Part shown: one piece after another, positions 27,801 to 36,841 of the stretch | How the letters are laid out: every line of letters starts with the position of its first letter | Position numbering within the stretch: the first letter of the stretch is position 1 | Assembly (NCBI RefSeq): GCF_954871325.1 | Contig: NC_088777.1 | Coordinates: 19,507,366 to 19,571,365, forward strand | Direction of reading: 5' to 3' | Length of the DNA stretch: 64,000 nt | Source: Gordionus sp. m RMFG-2023 | Taxonomy: Eukaryota > Nematomorpha > Gordioida > Chordodea > Parachordodidae | Translations under genes and position numbers: made by a program | Notes under the pieces: generated by a model | The model's input: only the letters and a program-made list of their open reading frames with translations | What the model was told of the DNA's origin: nothing | Database searches by the model: none

Positions 27801-28634
27801 TACGTATGGTGGCCTGGCATGAATAAAGAAATCGAGAATATGGTGAGAAGTTGTGAAATGTGTAATTCATGGGCAAGTATGCCTCGAAAGGACAAGAAAA
27901 GTATTTGGCCTAGGGCTACTCAACCATGGGAAAGAGTACACTTAGACTTTTTCGACTTCGAAAATAAAATATATCTCCTCGTAGTGGACGCTTACTCAAA
28001 ATGGGTAGAGTATCAAGAAGTAAAGGGGTTAACAACGCAAGTGGTAATTAAGACGTTAAAAGATCTTTGGGCAAAGTTTGGGGTAGCGGAAATAGTCGTG
28101 TCGGATGGAGGACCCGCTTTTATAAGTAAACAATTTAAAGTTTTTTGTACTGAAACTGGGGCGAGACACATTTTGGCACCTCCTTACCACCCAAGCTCGA
28201 ATGGGCAGGCGGAAAGGATGGTGGCGGTGGTAAAGAGTTGGTTGAGGAAGTCGAAATATGGGGGTGGAGAGATTTGGATAGCGATTGCGTATTATAACAA
28301 TAGTCGAAAGGGAGAGGAATTGTCCCCAGCAGAAAAGTTTTTGGGCCGTAGAACTCGTATTCAGTTGGATTTCTTAAGACCCAAACCGGCGCAGGAGGAA
28401 AATTCAATGGATAATCAGTGTGAATTTGTGAATGGTCAGACCGTATGGGCGAGAATTTTTGGAGGTACCCGAAAATGGGAGTCAGGAATAATTATACAGA
28501 ACATGGGGCATAAAATGGTGAGAGTAAAATTCGTGGACGGAAAGGAAGGAGTTAGACACGTAGAACAGATACGGAAGAGAGTAGAGTCTGAAAGATTGAA
28601 ATCTAGCCATGATGCGGCGAGGAGAGAGGGATAG
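24825..28634 (+). CDS. Pol polyprotein of the young Ty3-type element (PR-RT-RH-IN)
   Basis: A 1269-codon frame. The aspartic protease has LFDTGAAISVMG near residue 45. A Gly/Arg/Asn-rich repeat domain covers about 181-325. The reverse transcriptase spans about 430-690 with WATPLVPVKK, FSKVDFSNAYLQL and the catalytic YMDDVLVMG near 604. The RNase H region has LAVDASNRGVGGALL near 752 and TDHKPLVHLF. The integrase has an HHCC finger (HAGHQG ... CEMCNSW, about 976-1015) and a DD-E core (HLDFFDF, VVSDGGPAFIS, NGQAERMV, about 1040-1130). Expected catalytic motifs are all visible. The frame may open upstream of the first Met, because codons between the gag-position frame and 24825 are also open. 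Confidence 0.9.
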   Translation: MERLDYSEKDWVSKGIYMIQEERIHDPCPRVWINLNGNMVSMLFDTGAAISVMGYEKYQSIWSEGIIKREDIKIRQLDGSEVAVMGRVELKVVLENRVEILDLWIVDRKVESVVGWDWITRIGPDCGFWGVFAWCGVFLPVARYEENRDMNLWYGERLPGIETFLEGERRREDNRVVRDCRGGFGGNYRGDIGGNFRGGIGENYRGGIGGNYRGGIGGNYKGGFGGNYRGGIGGNYKGGFGGNYRGGIGENLRGGIGENFRGGIGENYRGGIGGNYRGGIGENLRGGIGENFRGGIGGNYKGGFGGNYRGGIGENLRGGIGENFRSCRDFGRKEERNDTEEQKEIHDQGKFEAELERLADGKIMLPEEETREDDDLEQGNTKGTHSQPMEMDGKETRRLEERELRDREIEFGMIKVQEGVRNLMKNYKEIFDEKLGCLRDYEVDIKLKEGYVPKFCALRRIPFEWRNEVDKELEQWVQKGIVCPVEYSEWATPLVPVKKANGKLRLCADFRVTLNPWVVEIKYPLPRIEEILANLRGSIYFSKVDFSNAYLQLKVKPEVQKLLTITTPKGLYAFCRLPFGLSVSAPIFQRTMAAVFQGLEGVFYYMDDVLVMGKTPEQHERRLEEVFKRIKDKGLRASVEKSVLGVSEIVYLGHKINGKEVRPLDKNMANITSMLKPNNKVEVQAFLGMVNYYHRFVEGFAQIAAPLYKLLKKGERFEWKIEQEEAFEELKLRIGREPVLVCFDNDVPVILAVDASNRGVGGALLHCIDELERPILFFSRIFREAETRYSVIEQEALAVIFGLTKCREYLIGRRFVIYTDHKPLVHLFRKDNKELMLSPRLQRWLLLVGSFDVQVKYRRGRENYLPDILSRCGAGEDCETSRSKDMDEEDEHGLIRAIVGISKGGPVAWEQLKNATLKDRELTRIKACILGRKQWRDGDKKFKQVEKELTIVDECVVRGSRGVVPSRLREAVKTMIHAGHQGMERMKQWGREYVWWPGMNKEIENMVRSCEMCNSWASMPRKDKKSIWPRATQPWERVHLDFFDFENKIYLLVVDAYSKWVEYQEVKGLTTQVVIKTLKDLWAKFGVAEIVVSDGGPAFISKQFKVFCTETGARHILAPPYHPSSNGQAERMVAVVKSWLRKSKYGGGEIWIAIAYYNNSRKGEELSPAEKFLGRRTRIQLDFLRPKPAQEENSMDNQCEFVNGQTVWARIFGGTRKWESGIIIQNMGHKMVRVKFVDGKEGVRHVEQIRKRVESERLKSSHDAARREG
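25367..25800 (+). repeat. 18 tandem copies of a 24-bp unit coding a Gly-rich octapeptide
   Basis: Within pol, 24-bp units encode GNYRGGIG and variants (GENLRGGI, GENFRGGI, GNYKGGFG). They form a flexible Gly-rich linker between protease and reverse transcriptase. The order of variants shows higher-order duplication: a block of NLR then NFR units recurs three times. The repetition leaves other reading frames open on both strands, but these have no independent support. Confidence 0.9.
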
Positions 28635-28639
28635 ATATC

Positions 28640-29110
28640 TTAGCAATTCTCGAGTTGAAGCACATAGAAAATAATAATACTAATAATAATAATTAACCCA
28701 AGATGATAATACCTCCGCAGTTCCGAGATTAAATCAAATTTAATAAAAAAAAATCGATAATAATAATTAACCCAAGATGATAATACCTCAGCAATTCCGA
28801 GATTAAATCAAATTTAAAAAAAAAAAGGGGGATCAATAATAATAATGGTAACCGGTGCTAATAATGTTGGAGGTTAAGGGGTTATATATATATATATATA
28901 TATATAAAAAAAAAATTTTCGTGATTCTCGAGTTAAAGCACATAGAAAATAATAATACTAATAATTAACCCAAGATGATAATACCTCCGCAGTTCCGAGA
29001 TTAAATCAAATTTAATTTAAAAAAAAAAAATCGATAATGATAATTAACCCGAGATATTAATACCTCCACAATTACGGGATTACATCACATTTAATAGAAA
29101 ATAAAATAAA
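28640..29110 (+). repeat. 3' noncoding repeats after pol
   Basis: Several copies of a unit of about 90 bp containing AATTAACCCAAGATGATAAT, ACCTCCGCAGTTCCGAG and ATTAAATCAAATTTAA lie between integrase and the 3' frame. There is a (TA)n tract at about 28883-28906. Part of the unit block (GCACATAGAAAATAATAATA) is itself repeated at 28660 and 28940. Confidence 0.85.
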
Positions 29111-29637
29111 TATCAATGATATCAGTTAGTCAATGATTTCGTGATTCGGGGAATAAAGCGAGTATTTTTTTTTAAAAAAAAAGGGGGAACTTAATTAGAG
29201 TGCCAATAAATGATGCACAAAAAGTTAAAAATGTTGGATATGTTAACCAAAGTAATAAATTAAAGTAAGGGATAATTTTGAGAGATGCCGGGATCGTAAA
29301 TCAAAAGTTGGAAATAGAACTTGTATATAATTGGAGAATAGAATAAAAAGGAGTGACAATTGGACTAGGAAACAAATAAAAAGTGGTTCCAAGTTGGACT
29401 GAAACACGGAAAAAATTTCGGCAATGACAGTTGGAAGCGAGACACAAACAAGGAAGGTTCCAATAATTGGGCGTTAAAAGGGGAATTTTACAAATGCAAA
29501 ATTAAAATTTTTTTTGTATAATTGTTAATTTTGTTAAAGAAAATTTTCCTGTATTTATTCATTTTGACCCAAAAGAAAAGTAAGTGAAAACTGTTATTAA
29601 TTTTTTTTTATATATTATACCTTTTCCTTAAAAAAGA

Positions 29638-30249
29638 ATGTCGGGGAGGCATCGGTGCATATATTGGGAGAATTTAACCGTTAGGATAAGTATTTATCGA
29701 GGATATGTTAATGAGGATGGGCGACCGATCTCGCCTTTGAATTACCGAAGCATAATAGACCATTCGCCTCCAATACGCCGAAACAGTAGATCGCCCCCGG
29801 TCCAAAGGGGAGTGTCCGGAATAATAACGAACAATTTAGATCACTCCGAATTACCGGAGCCCCGGCACCTCAGCATGCGCTCGAGGAGGAGACGTTCTTG
29901 TTACTTGTGTGGTTCGCCTAGTCATTTGCGAATGCGGTGCCCCCGTGGGCCAAATCGTAGGCAAGACTTAAATGATAATAGGGAAACGACGAGCCACAGA
30001 AGCCGAAGCCCGGGAAGGAGCGACGCACGCCCAGTTAGGACCATTTTGCCGCCTTTGACGATAGGGGCAATGCCGCAACAAGATCCATCCATAACTGCGA
30101 TGGGGCGACCGGTGGGGATTATTGAGCCGTTTCGAGAAGAAACGCCGGAGGCGAGTCCCAGGGCCTATTACGCTGAAGAGTGGCCGATGGTTGATTTGTC
30201 GGCCTCTGAGATTCAGGAATTGTTGGAGGATGTAATGGGACCAGAATAA
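29638..30249 (+). CDS. Basic zinc-knuckle protein in the env position
   Basis: A 203-codon frame after integrase and before the 3' LTR of the young Ty3-type element. It has no signal peptide or membrane segment and so is not an envelope. It is rich in Arg, Ser and Pro, with an RRRR patch, then one CCHC knuckle (CYLCGSPSHLRMRC, about residues 87-100), an SR-like stretch (RSRSPGRS) and an acidic tail (EIQELLEDVMGPE). GC content is clearly higher than in the flanking sequence, as expected of real coding DNA. A knuckle suggests nucleic-acid binding; the rest is unassigned. How it is expressed (spliced or separate transcript) is not visible. Confidence 0.75.
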   Translation: MSGRHRCIYWENLTVRISIYRGYVNEDGRPISPLNYRSIIDHSPPIRRNSRSPPVQRGVSGIITNNLDHSELPEPRHLSMRSRRRRSCYLCGSPSHLRMRCPRGPNRRQDLNDNRETTSHRSRSPGRSDARPVRTILPPLTIGAMPQQDPSITAMGRPVGIIEPFREETPEASPRAYYAEEWPMVDLSASEIQELLEDVMGPE

Positions 30250-30494
30250 ATTTTACAAATTTTGTAATAATAAAACAATTTTTTTTTTAAAATATCATTT
30301 TCCTTAATAGATTTTCGGGGAAAATACGATAAGATATTTTACATCATATATTTTTTTTTATTTATGTTAACATATGTAGAGAATAATAAATAATTACATT
30401 TTGATTTTATGTACAAAACCCCCTTGTTTATCTTTGTTAAACAACAATTTTAATTTTTTTTGGTATGTTCAAGGGTTTTCATTTAATGGGGGCG

Positions 30495-30920
30495 TGTTAT
30501 AAATAGTTTTATTATTTTCTTTGTATGAGTCATGAAATATTTTTTTTTTTGTTTGAAATTTTATTTTTAATATTTTTTTTTAGTTTCGCGCAGTCATCTT
30601 GAACGTCATTATATAAATATTTTTTTGTTTGAAATTTTATTTTTAATATTTTTTTTGTTTCGCGCAGTCATCTTGAACGTCATTATATAAATATTTTTAA
30701 TATTTATTATGTAAAAAAAAATAAATAATAATTTAATATTTATAAAAAAAATAATAATCTTATATAAACTAAAAAAAAGTGGAAATTCATTATTATTATC
30801 AATTATATTTTTTTAGTGTTTTAAAGAAAAATAAAACCAATTTATTCAAAAAAAAAAGGGGTAAAAAAATAAATAAATATACTGTTAAGTTAAACATTTC
30901 TGTACGGTGAAATTTTGAAA
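30495..30920 (+). repeat. 3' LTR of young Ty3-type element
   Basis: Pairs with the 5' LTR at 22762-23188 and differs only by one base in a homopolymer as read by eye. The polypurine-like tract AATGGGGGCG lies immediately upstream. Confidence 0.88.
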
Positions 30921-31340
30921 ATAAGTAAATAGATGGCGTTAAATACTTAAATGCAAATTATTACTATATTTATTATCAAAAGTATTTATTAGTAAAATTC
31001 ATATATTAACTTTAATATATTATATAACTGACAAATACGTCTATAAAAGTGGCATTTTATCTAATATTTTGTAAACAACTGTTATAATTGAGGATTATAA
31101 ACTATATGTCTAATTACTTACTTTTTATAAAGAAATCTCTTATACTTATTTGGACCTTGAAAATATTTTCAGGAATAGGTATTATAATAAAATTTAAAAA
31201 TAAATATACAGTTGATTAGTCATTTTGAACTCGGCTAATTATAATATTCAATTTTTTAGTTTTCAATTAATAAATGATTTTATTTATTTAATTAGGGTTA
31301 TATAATAATTTAAATATAGTCAATTAAGCTTCAACTGTTA

Positions 31341-31400
31341 AAAATTAGAATAATACACACAAAGTAAAACATAAAATTAACATAATAATCCATCACAACA
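31341..31400 (-). repeat. Small LTR-like remnant
   Basis: About 60 bp here (ACACACAAAGTAAAACATAA region) resemble 14907-14970, next to the knuckle frame of the old Ty3 fossil, where CACACAAAGTAAAACGCAAT is found. It abuts the truncated end of the split N1 element, so it is probably a scrap of a related LTR. Confidence 0.5.
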
Positions 31401-32870
31401 TAAAGATCTTTTCAAAAATGCATTTCATTGGGTTTATTCGAACAAATTTAATATCGAGGTGTAACCCAGTCCTTAATCTATAAAATTAAATTTAAATCAA
31501 GGTTTGAAATTTTTTTTTTTAAATTTTGTGGTTAATTTCTTTAAAAATTCTTTAGACTTTGAGTTAGATGAGTTTACGTGATAGTTTTTTTTCCGGGTGA
31601 GTCAACACTTGGTATGCTATGACTGGCTATATACCCTGTATTAACTGGTTATAGTGTTTTATTTGAGAATTTACTTATAAATATGAAATGTTAAAATATA
31701 TATGTAAGGAGCTAACGTTAATATTTATTTATTTAAGTATTTAAAAGCCTAATAATAATAATTTAATTAATATTAACATTTCAGTATATCATCAGACTCA
31801 ACAATTAAATTTTTTTAAAATTCTAATTGTATAGGAGATCAGGCTAAACGGATTGACGGGATAAAAATGTTAACGAGAATATAACCTTTGACCATAAAGA
31901 GCTTAAATTTGGTAGGAAGCTGTATTTATGTTTATCTATGATCATCTTTTGGAAAATCGTACTGGTTTGACATTTTGCCCAAAATAGGTTAGCTTAACTG
32001 GAAATCTCCCATCCATATAAAAAGATATTTTTAAGCAAAAAGGAACTTTAATAGTTTGTGTGCTATGGAATAAAATTTTTAAAAATGGTTACATGTGTGA
32101 AGAATATTATAATTTATAATGTGGCAAAAATGAACACACTCAATGTGTTATTCGTGATAATTTTTTTAGATTCCTTTATTGCATTGATTAGTTTATATAA
32201 TAGATGTCAAAATTATTACTATTTTGTTAAATAAAACAATAAAGTTGTGTTCAATTTTATTTTAACTATAGAGCATCTAATTATTCATAGTTCCTAAAGT
32301 ATTATAGGTAGAGGGTTTGTAGGTGAGGGATTGTACTACATATAAATCTAATATTTGTGTTTTGCATTTGTTTTAATTTTATAGTAAAAACGCAAAATCG
32401 TTTAACCCGATTTCCCTTACATGTTTAAATATGTTTTCTTCGATATAGAATAACAAGAACTTATTTAATAATATTTCTTTATAGGACCTGACCAGATAAT
32501 ACTTATGTATTATTGTTAAATGCCTTTAGCTTTCTTTAGAGAAAAACGTTCCCTAAACGTTTATCGTATCGGACCGATATTTCATCTTTTTAAAAATATC
32601 GATTATCGGCCAATATTGTTAAATTTTAAGATCCGATAAAATGGTGTCTTAATTTTTAAAAAATTTATTTCAAATTTGATAATATATTTGTATTATGTAA
32701 ATAGATAATCCACTATCTGTTAAAAAGATTATAATTATAAATTAGTATAATATTAATTTAATTGAAAATTTATATAATATTAATAATTTAAGTAAGTGAA
32801 AATTTACGAATTCTTCATCTAAAAAGTAGCATTGGCTTTACTTTGGTGGCCACTGATCTTCTCAACATCT
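31401..32870. other. AT-rich intergenic, nothing firm
   Basis: No gene frame is supported. A short cluster of inverted ATCGGACCGATAT and ATCGATTATCGG motifs near 32565-32620 may be a piece of a MITE, but I could not define its ends. Confidence 0.4.
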
Positions 32871-32959
32871 ACGCATTTTTATTTGTGTTTTTGCTTTTGT
32901 CATTAATTTTTGCTGTCTTTTATCGCTTGAGATCCAAGTTCATTTTTAGCGTCAACGTT

Positions 32960-33254
32960 ATAATTGGAAGAAAAATAGCCTAAGCATATCCTATGCCCAT
33001 GTTGAATCAGGGGGCTTCGGTTATTGAAAATATAAAGCTGAGATGATTGCACTTTATTATGTTTAGGCCAATCTCTGACGTAGGTAGTATCCCTCGTTGG
33101 GATCCTCGGTCATAGCAGAGATCTGGTGCCCCAGCTCCTTAAAAAAGGCTAGGGCATGAGAGCCGAGCCATGTTAAAGTCTTGGAGATTAATGGTAGGAA
33201 TGTATAGTTGGCAGGTAGCAATGGCGACTTAAATTTTATTAAGGTGAAATTCAT
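32960..33254 (-). mobile_element. LINE 3' end fragment
   Basis: The minus-strand frame at 33063-33254 reads FLPLISKTLTWLGSHALAFF, then KELGHQISAMT and GYYLRQRLA. This is the conserved C-terminal tail of LINE proteins of the same type as the 6.1-8.6 kb element, which has a matching FFKELG block near 6230. Only the last part is present, as expected of a 5'-truncated LINE insertion. Confidence 0.65.
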
Positions 33255-33259
33255 TTTAT

Positions 33260-33761
33260 TCTTTTATAGCTGGCTTAATGATAATAATTCTTTTAGTATG
33301 GAAGTTTCATCACTGCTCTAAATCATATATATCTAACCCCTCAAGAAAGTTGGTTTGTGATTTAAAAATATTGTCCCAAGTTGGTGAAAAAATGTGATTA
33401 CTTTTTTTTGAGTCATATTTTTTTTTTACTGAACAAATATAATTTTAAAGTTCAGACTTTTTTTTACTGATCCAAAAAAAATATCAATTTTATTTTATAA
33501 ACACTAATATTCTATTATTTATTAAAAAATATAAATCAAAAAATTACTAAACATTTTGGGAAAATATTATAGGTTTGTTTTTGTGAATTTTTTTACCCTA
33601 ACCAAAGGCTTGAAAAAGTGGGCATAAAGTGTTCCAGTACCCAGGGATACCTTTCCCTTAGGAAAATCCTGAATATGACTATCCTCTAATTATGATTATG
33701 AATAAACTGTTTTTTAATGGATTTAACACATTGATATATATTATTCTGATATCACCAATAT
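33260..33761. other. 3' flank of OSGEPL1
   Basis: AT-rich sequence with long A and T runs after the OSGEPL1 stop. Nothing else was recognised. Confidence 0.4.
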
Positions 33762-35264
33762 TCATTCAACTTTCATGATTTTTTGAATATTATTTTTATC
33801 CAACATATGACTCTTTATTATTCTATTTTTAAGGTTTGCAATTGTTACATCTTCCACAATTGAGATACCAAATGAACTTTTATTTTGAATATTTAAATCT
33901 GGAACAAATTCATTTATTTTTTTGATTAATAAATCGTAATCACATATATTTTGATTTTTGTTAGTTAATGATTTTATCTTTTCAATAGCATTCCAAGCTA
34001 TCATTACTCCATTGTCTGTGCATAGTTCTGGGTCAGGAATATGTAGGTTCCATTTCCAAGTTTGACATAACTTTTGCAAAGAAGTGCGTATATAATTGTT
34101 ACTAGCAACTCCACCAGATACTGCAAAATTATAAACAGGTACTTCATTAATAAAGGGAATCAAATGTTTTTCGCAATATACAAAAGCTCGAATGGTCTTT
34201 TGCATAATATGCTCTGTTAAAATTTGTTGAAAATATGTAGCAATTAGAGCCTTTGAAAAATCGTATAAATTTTGTATATATAACGAATTTTTGCTATAAT
34301 CTTGATAATTAGTAATTCCATTTAATTGTTTTTTGTAATATTCCACAAAAGAATTATTTTTAATTATAGGAGATTCATTATAATCATCAGAGATAAAGTC
34401 ATCACATTCATTTTTATACTTAAGCTGACATTGGTCTATCAAATTTAAAAATGTTGATAATAATCCATTAAATGAAAAATCACAACTTACATAATTACTC
34501 ATAGGATTGATAATATTATTTTTTATTTTTAAATTATTAGAGATGTTAGATATAATTGTATCAATCGATTTACCGCCACTCATTCCATTAAATCTCATGT
34601 CATAATTTAAACCTAATTTTCTTGATATCTTGTCATAAGCATCTCCTGGAGCTATATCCTTAGTATTCCCAATAATATAAAAATCTGATACATCCTTTAC
34701 CCAAACTAATAAACAATGTCCACCAGAAATTAGTAAGCACAGATAAGGAAATTTTAATTGATTTTTTGGACTTAAATTAGATACAGTTTCAGGAATACGA
34801 GGTGTCAGAGCATGGGCTTCCATATGATGTATAGGGATTATAGGTATAGGGGGCATGACTAAGGAAGATATTCTTTTAGCAGTTTCAATGCCAATTTCTA
34901 ATGATAATGGTAGGCCAGGTTTTGTTGTTACAGCAATAGCCATGAGATTTTTCCATATATGATAATTATCATTGGATATATAAATGTTCTGTGATTTTAG
35001 ATAATTAATCAATTTAATTTCGATTTCAGAAAAACATTTTTCTATATTGATTTCATGGAAATCACGAGCAAATATTGGATTAATACCTCCAGTAAATGAG
35101 TGAAAAGCTTGTTGAGATTTATGGCTAGTTCCTATAATATCGCCATCCGGATAAGTTAATAATGCTAGGCTTGTATCATCACAACTCGTTTCAATACCTA
35201 AAATTAATTTTTTATTATGGTATATGTGATTATAATAAAATCCTCTACAAAATTTTTTAAACAT
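33762..35264 (-). CDS. OSGEPL1: tRNA N6-adenosine threonylcarbamoyltransferase, mitochondrial
   Basis: A single uninterrupted 500-codon frame. The enzyme transfers the threonylcarbamoyl group from threonylcarbamoyl-AMP to A37 of mitochondrial tRNAs that read ANN codons (t6A37); it belongs to the TsaD/Kae1/Qri7 family. Visible hallmarks are LGIETSCDDTSLAL (about 22-35), the metal-binding pair in IHHMEAHAL (H147, H151), SGGHCLLVW (180-188), PGDAYDKISRKLGL (206-219), SGGVASNNYIR (383-393) and CTDNGVMIAW (415-424) with the metal-ligand Asp. The N-terminus (MFKKFCRGFYYNHIYHNKK) is basic and aromatic, suiting a mitochondrial targeting peptide, and favours the mitochondrial OSGEPL1 over cytosolic OSGEP. 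It is longer than human OSGEPL1 because of Asn/Ile-rich inserts around 240-330. No intron is visible, which is notable beside intron-rich neighbours. Confidence 0.95.
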   Translation of the reverse strand: MFKKFCRGFYYNHIYHNKKLILGIETSCDDTSLALLTYPDGDIIGTSHKSQQAFHSFTGGINPIFARDFHEINIEKCFSEIEIKLINYLKSQNIYISNDNYHIWKNLMAIAVTTKPGLPLSLEIGIETAKRISSLVMPPIPIIPIHHMEAHALTPRIPETVSNLSPKNQLKFPYLCLLISGGHCLLVWVKDVSDFYIIGNTKDIAPGDAYDKISRKLGLNYDMRFNGMSGGKSIDTIISNISNNLKIKNNIINPMSNYVSCDFSFNGLLSTFLNLIDQCQLKYKNECDDFISDDYNESPIIKNNSFVEYYKKQLNGITNYQDYSKNSLYIQNLYDFSKALIATYFQQILTEHIMQKTIRAFVYCEKHLIPFINEVPVYNFAVSGGVASNNYIRTSLQKLCQTWKWNLHIPDPELCTDNGVMIAWNAIEKIKSLTNKNQNICDYDLLIKKINEFVPDLNIQNKSSFGISIVEDVTIANLKNRIIKSHMLDKNNIQKIMKVE

Positions 35265-35647
35265 TCAAGTCATATGGTGTTAAATGAATGAAATCTAGAT
35301 TCGAGTACAAGCTCTGCCGCCTTTACTATTTTTTAGTTATAATTAGGTATTTTGTCGGCAAACTTTTCGCTAAATTTCGCTTAACCTTATAATTTGTATG
35401 CTCAAATATTAAGCTTAAAATTTATATGCTCAAAGCTTAAAGTTTATTTATCTCAATTGGCACAGTATAAAAAAGAAGCTTTACTCTCTTAGGATAAAAA
35501 AAGATATAAAGTAAAATATGAATTATTAATTTATAATGTTCTTTAAAGAAGTGAACAAACTATTACAATTAGTTTCTAAATGATTTTGTCTAGTTTATCA
35601 TGTGTATTATTTGGTCAATCAGGCTCACCCTACCTTTTATGAATGAT

Positions 35648-35774
35648 GAAATTGTTTTACATCTGATATTTATAAAATTGTTTTGCAATTAATATTTATA
35701 AAATTGTTTTGCATTTAATATTTATCGAATTGTTTTGTATTTAATATTATAAAATATTATTTACATTTAATATT
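35648..35774 (+). repeat. Short tandem repeat, about 26 bp unit
   Basis: Roughly four to five diverged copies of AAATTGTTTTGCATTTAATA-type units about 26 bp long. It is noncoding. Confidence 0.8.
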
Positions 35775-36658
35775 GATATTAAAGATTATATATTCTTCAT
35801 TTGTGTGATTATTTAAGAAAATTATATGTGTATACTGAGTATCAATGTTTGTTATTATATATTATTTTTTACTATGAAAATATGACTTCACATTAATTCA
35901 TTATTTGATATATAATTATAATATATTATAAGATTTAATATATTTGCAAAAGTCATTATAAGAATTTATTTTGTTTTAATTTTAATAAATAATTTAATGT
36001 TATGAAAATGGAAAATGGAGTAGAATTTGTAATTTTAATATATAAGAGGTATATGACTGAAACTTAAAGCTAAAATATGAGATTATTAGATACCTATTTA
36101 TCAACATTAGTTTCACATACTTCTCAAAATAAAAAACATCTTAAATAAAAATTACTCAACTTACTGATATAAGATTTTTTTTAATGAATAAAATTAATAG
36201 AGACTCCTAGATCTACATAAACCCAGCTATTTATGAAACTTATGTAATTGTGGAATGGATAGATTGCAATATTTATTATAAATCTCTCACTTCAAACTTA
36301 TAGGGGCCATTTTAGCTTATTAGCTTTTTTAACATTTTTTAATAGTAGTAATAGCGGCCCATAACCATTTTAGGAGAATATATGTTGGATGAAAAATTGT
36401 GAAATACCAATGATAATACCTAAAAAATAGGAAAAAAAGATAATTTTTTTAAAAAAAGTTAAGTTAAAAATCATAAAATATTTAACAAAACTGAGTGTTA
36501 AAACCAAAAATAGACAAATAATCACCTGAGAATAAGTTAATTCCAATGATATACATATCCACTTTTTGTCAATAATGATGCCATTCTATTTACATTTGAA
36601 AAAATTAGAAATATTTATAAACTAAATTAAAGTTTAGTCAATATTAGATCATACCATT

Positions 36659-36841
36659 AGTGTTGTTAAAAAGCCCGATTAAGATTATAACCAAAGCCTG
36701 GTGATTTTGTTTATAGAGGGCAAGGTTTGGGCTTCTACTTGCCAAATTTTTAGGCTTATACAATACCATTTTAGCTAGAATCTTAATAGAGCCGTATTAA
36801 AAAATTGACCCAAATCGGGCTTTTATTTTTTAACAACTCTT
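36659..36841 (+). mobile_element. hAT MITE, TTGTTAAA family
   Basis: A 183-bp element beginning AGTGTTGTTAAAAAGCCCGA, with right end TTTTTTAACAACTCTT. The inverted arms extend to AGCCCGATT/AATCGGGCT. The flanking 8-mers ATACCATT (36651-36658) and ATACCATG (36842-36849) match at 7 of 8. Confidence 0.8.

Larger units (their letters stand above)
22762..30920 (+). mobile_element. Young Ty3/gypsy-type LTR retrotransposon, looks whole
   Basis: An 8159-bp element with LTRs of 427 and 426 bp that appear identical apart from one base in an A-run. This points to a very recent insertion. LTRs start TGTTATAAATAG. A TTGGTGCC sequence directly follows the 5' LTR as the likely primer-binding site, and a G-rich tract (AATGGGGGCG) precedes the 3' LTR. 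The flanks ATAAC and ATAAG fit an imperfect 5-bp target duplication. Protein order is gag-position knuckle protein, protease, RT, RNase H, integrase, then a separate 3' zinc-knuckle protein. The RT before integrase order is that of Ty3/gypsy. It looks whole: no break is visible in its large frames. Confidence 0.9.
21224..31340 (+). mobile_element. Non-autonomous hAT N1 copy split by the young Ty3 element
   Basis: The left piece (21224-22761) begins TAGGGGCGTCGCTAG and follows the N1 copy at 11910-14066 through the CTTCGGCCGGGTTT block and on. The right piece (30921-31340) resumes at GATGGCGTTAAATA and follows N1 up to CTTCAACTGTTA. There it stops about 330 bp short of the expected right end, so it is truncated. 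The Ty3/gypsy element at 22762-30920 lies exactly between the two pieces. There is no coding capacity of its own. Confidence 0.8.

Noticed and set aside
28883-28906. (TA)n tract as a regulatory site
   Set aside because: Simple repeat; similar tracts occur at about 2195 and 47080 without context.
36002-36048. Possible first exon (MKMENGVEFVILIYKR) of the unidentified + strand gene
   Set aside because: It ends in phase 2, while the exon at 37632 needs phase 0, and no connecting exon was found. The short frame may be chance.
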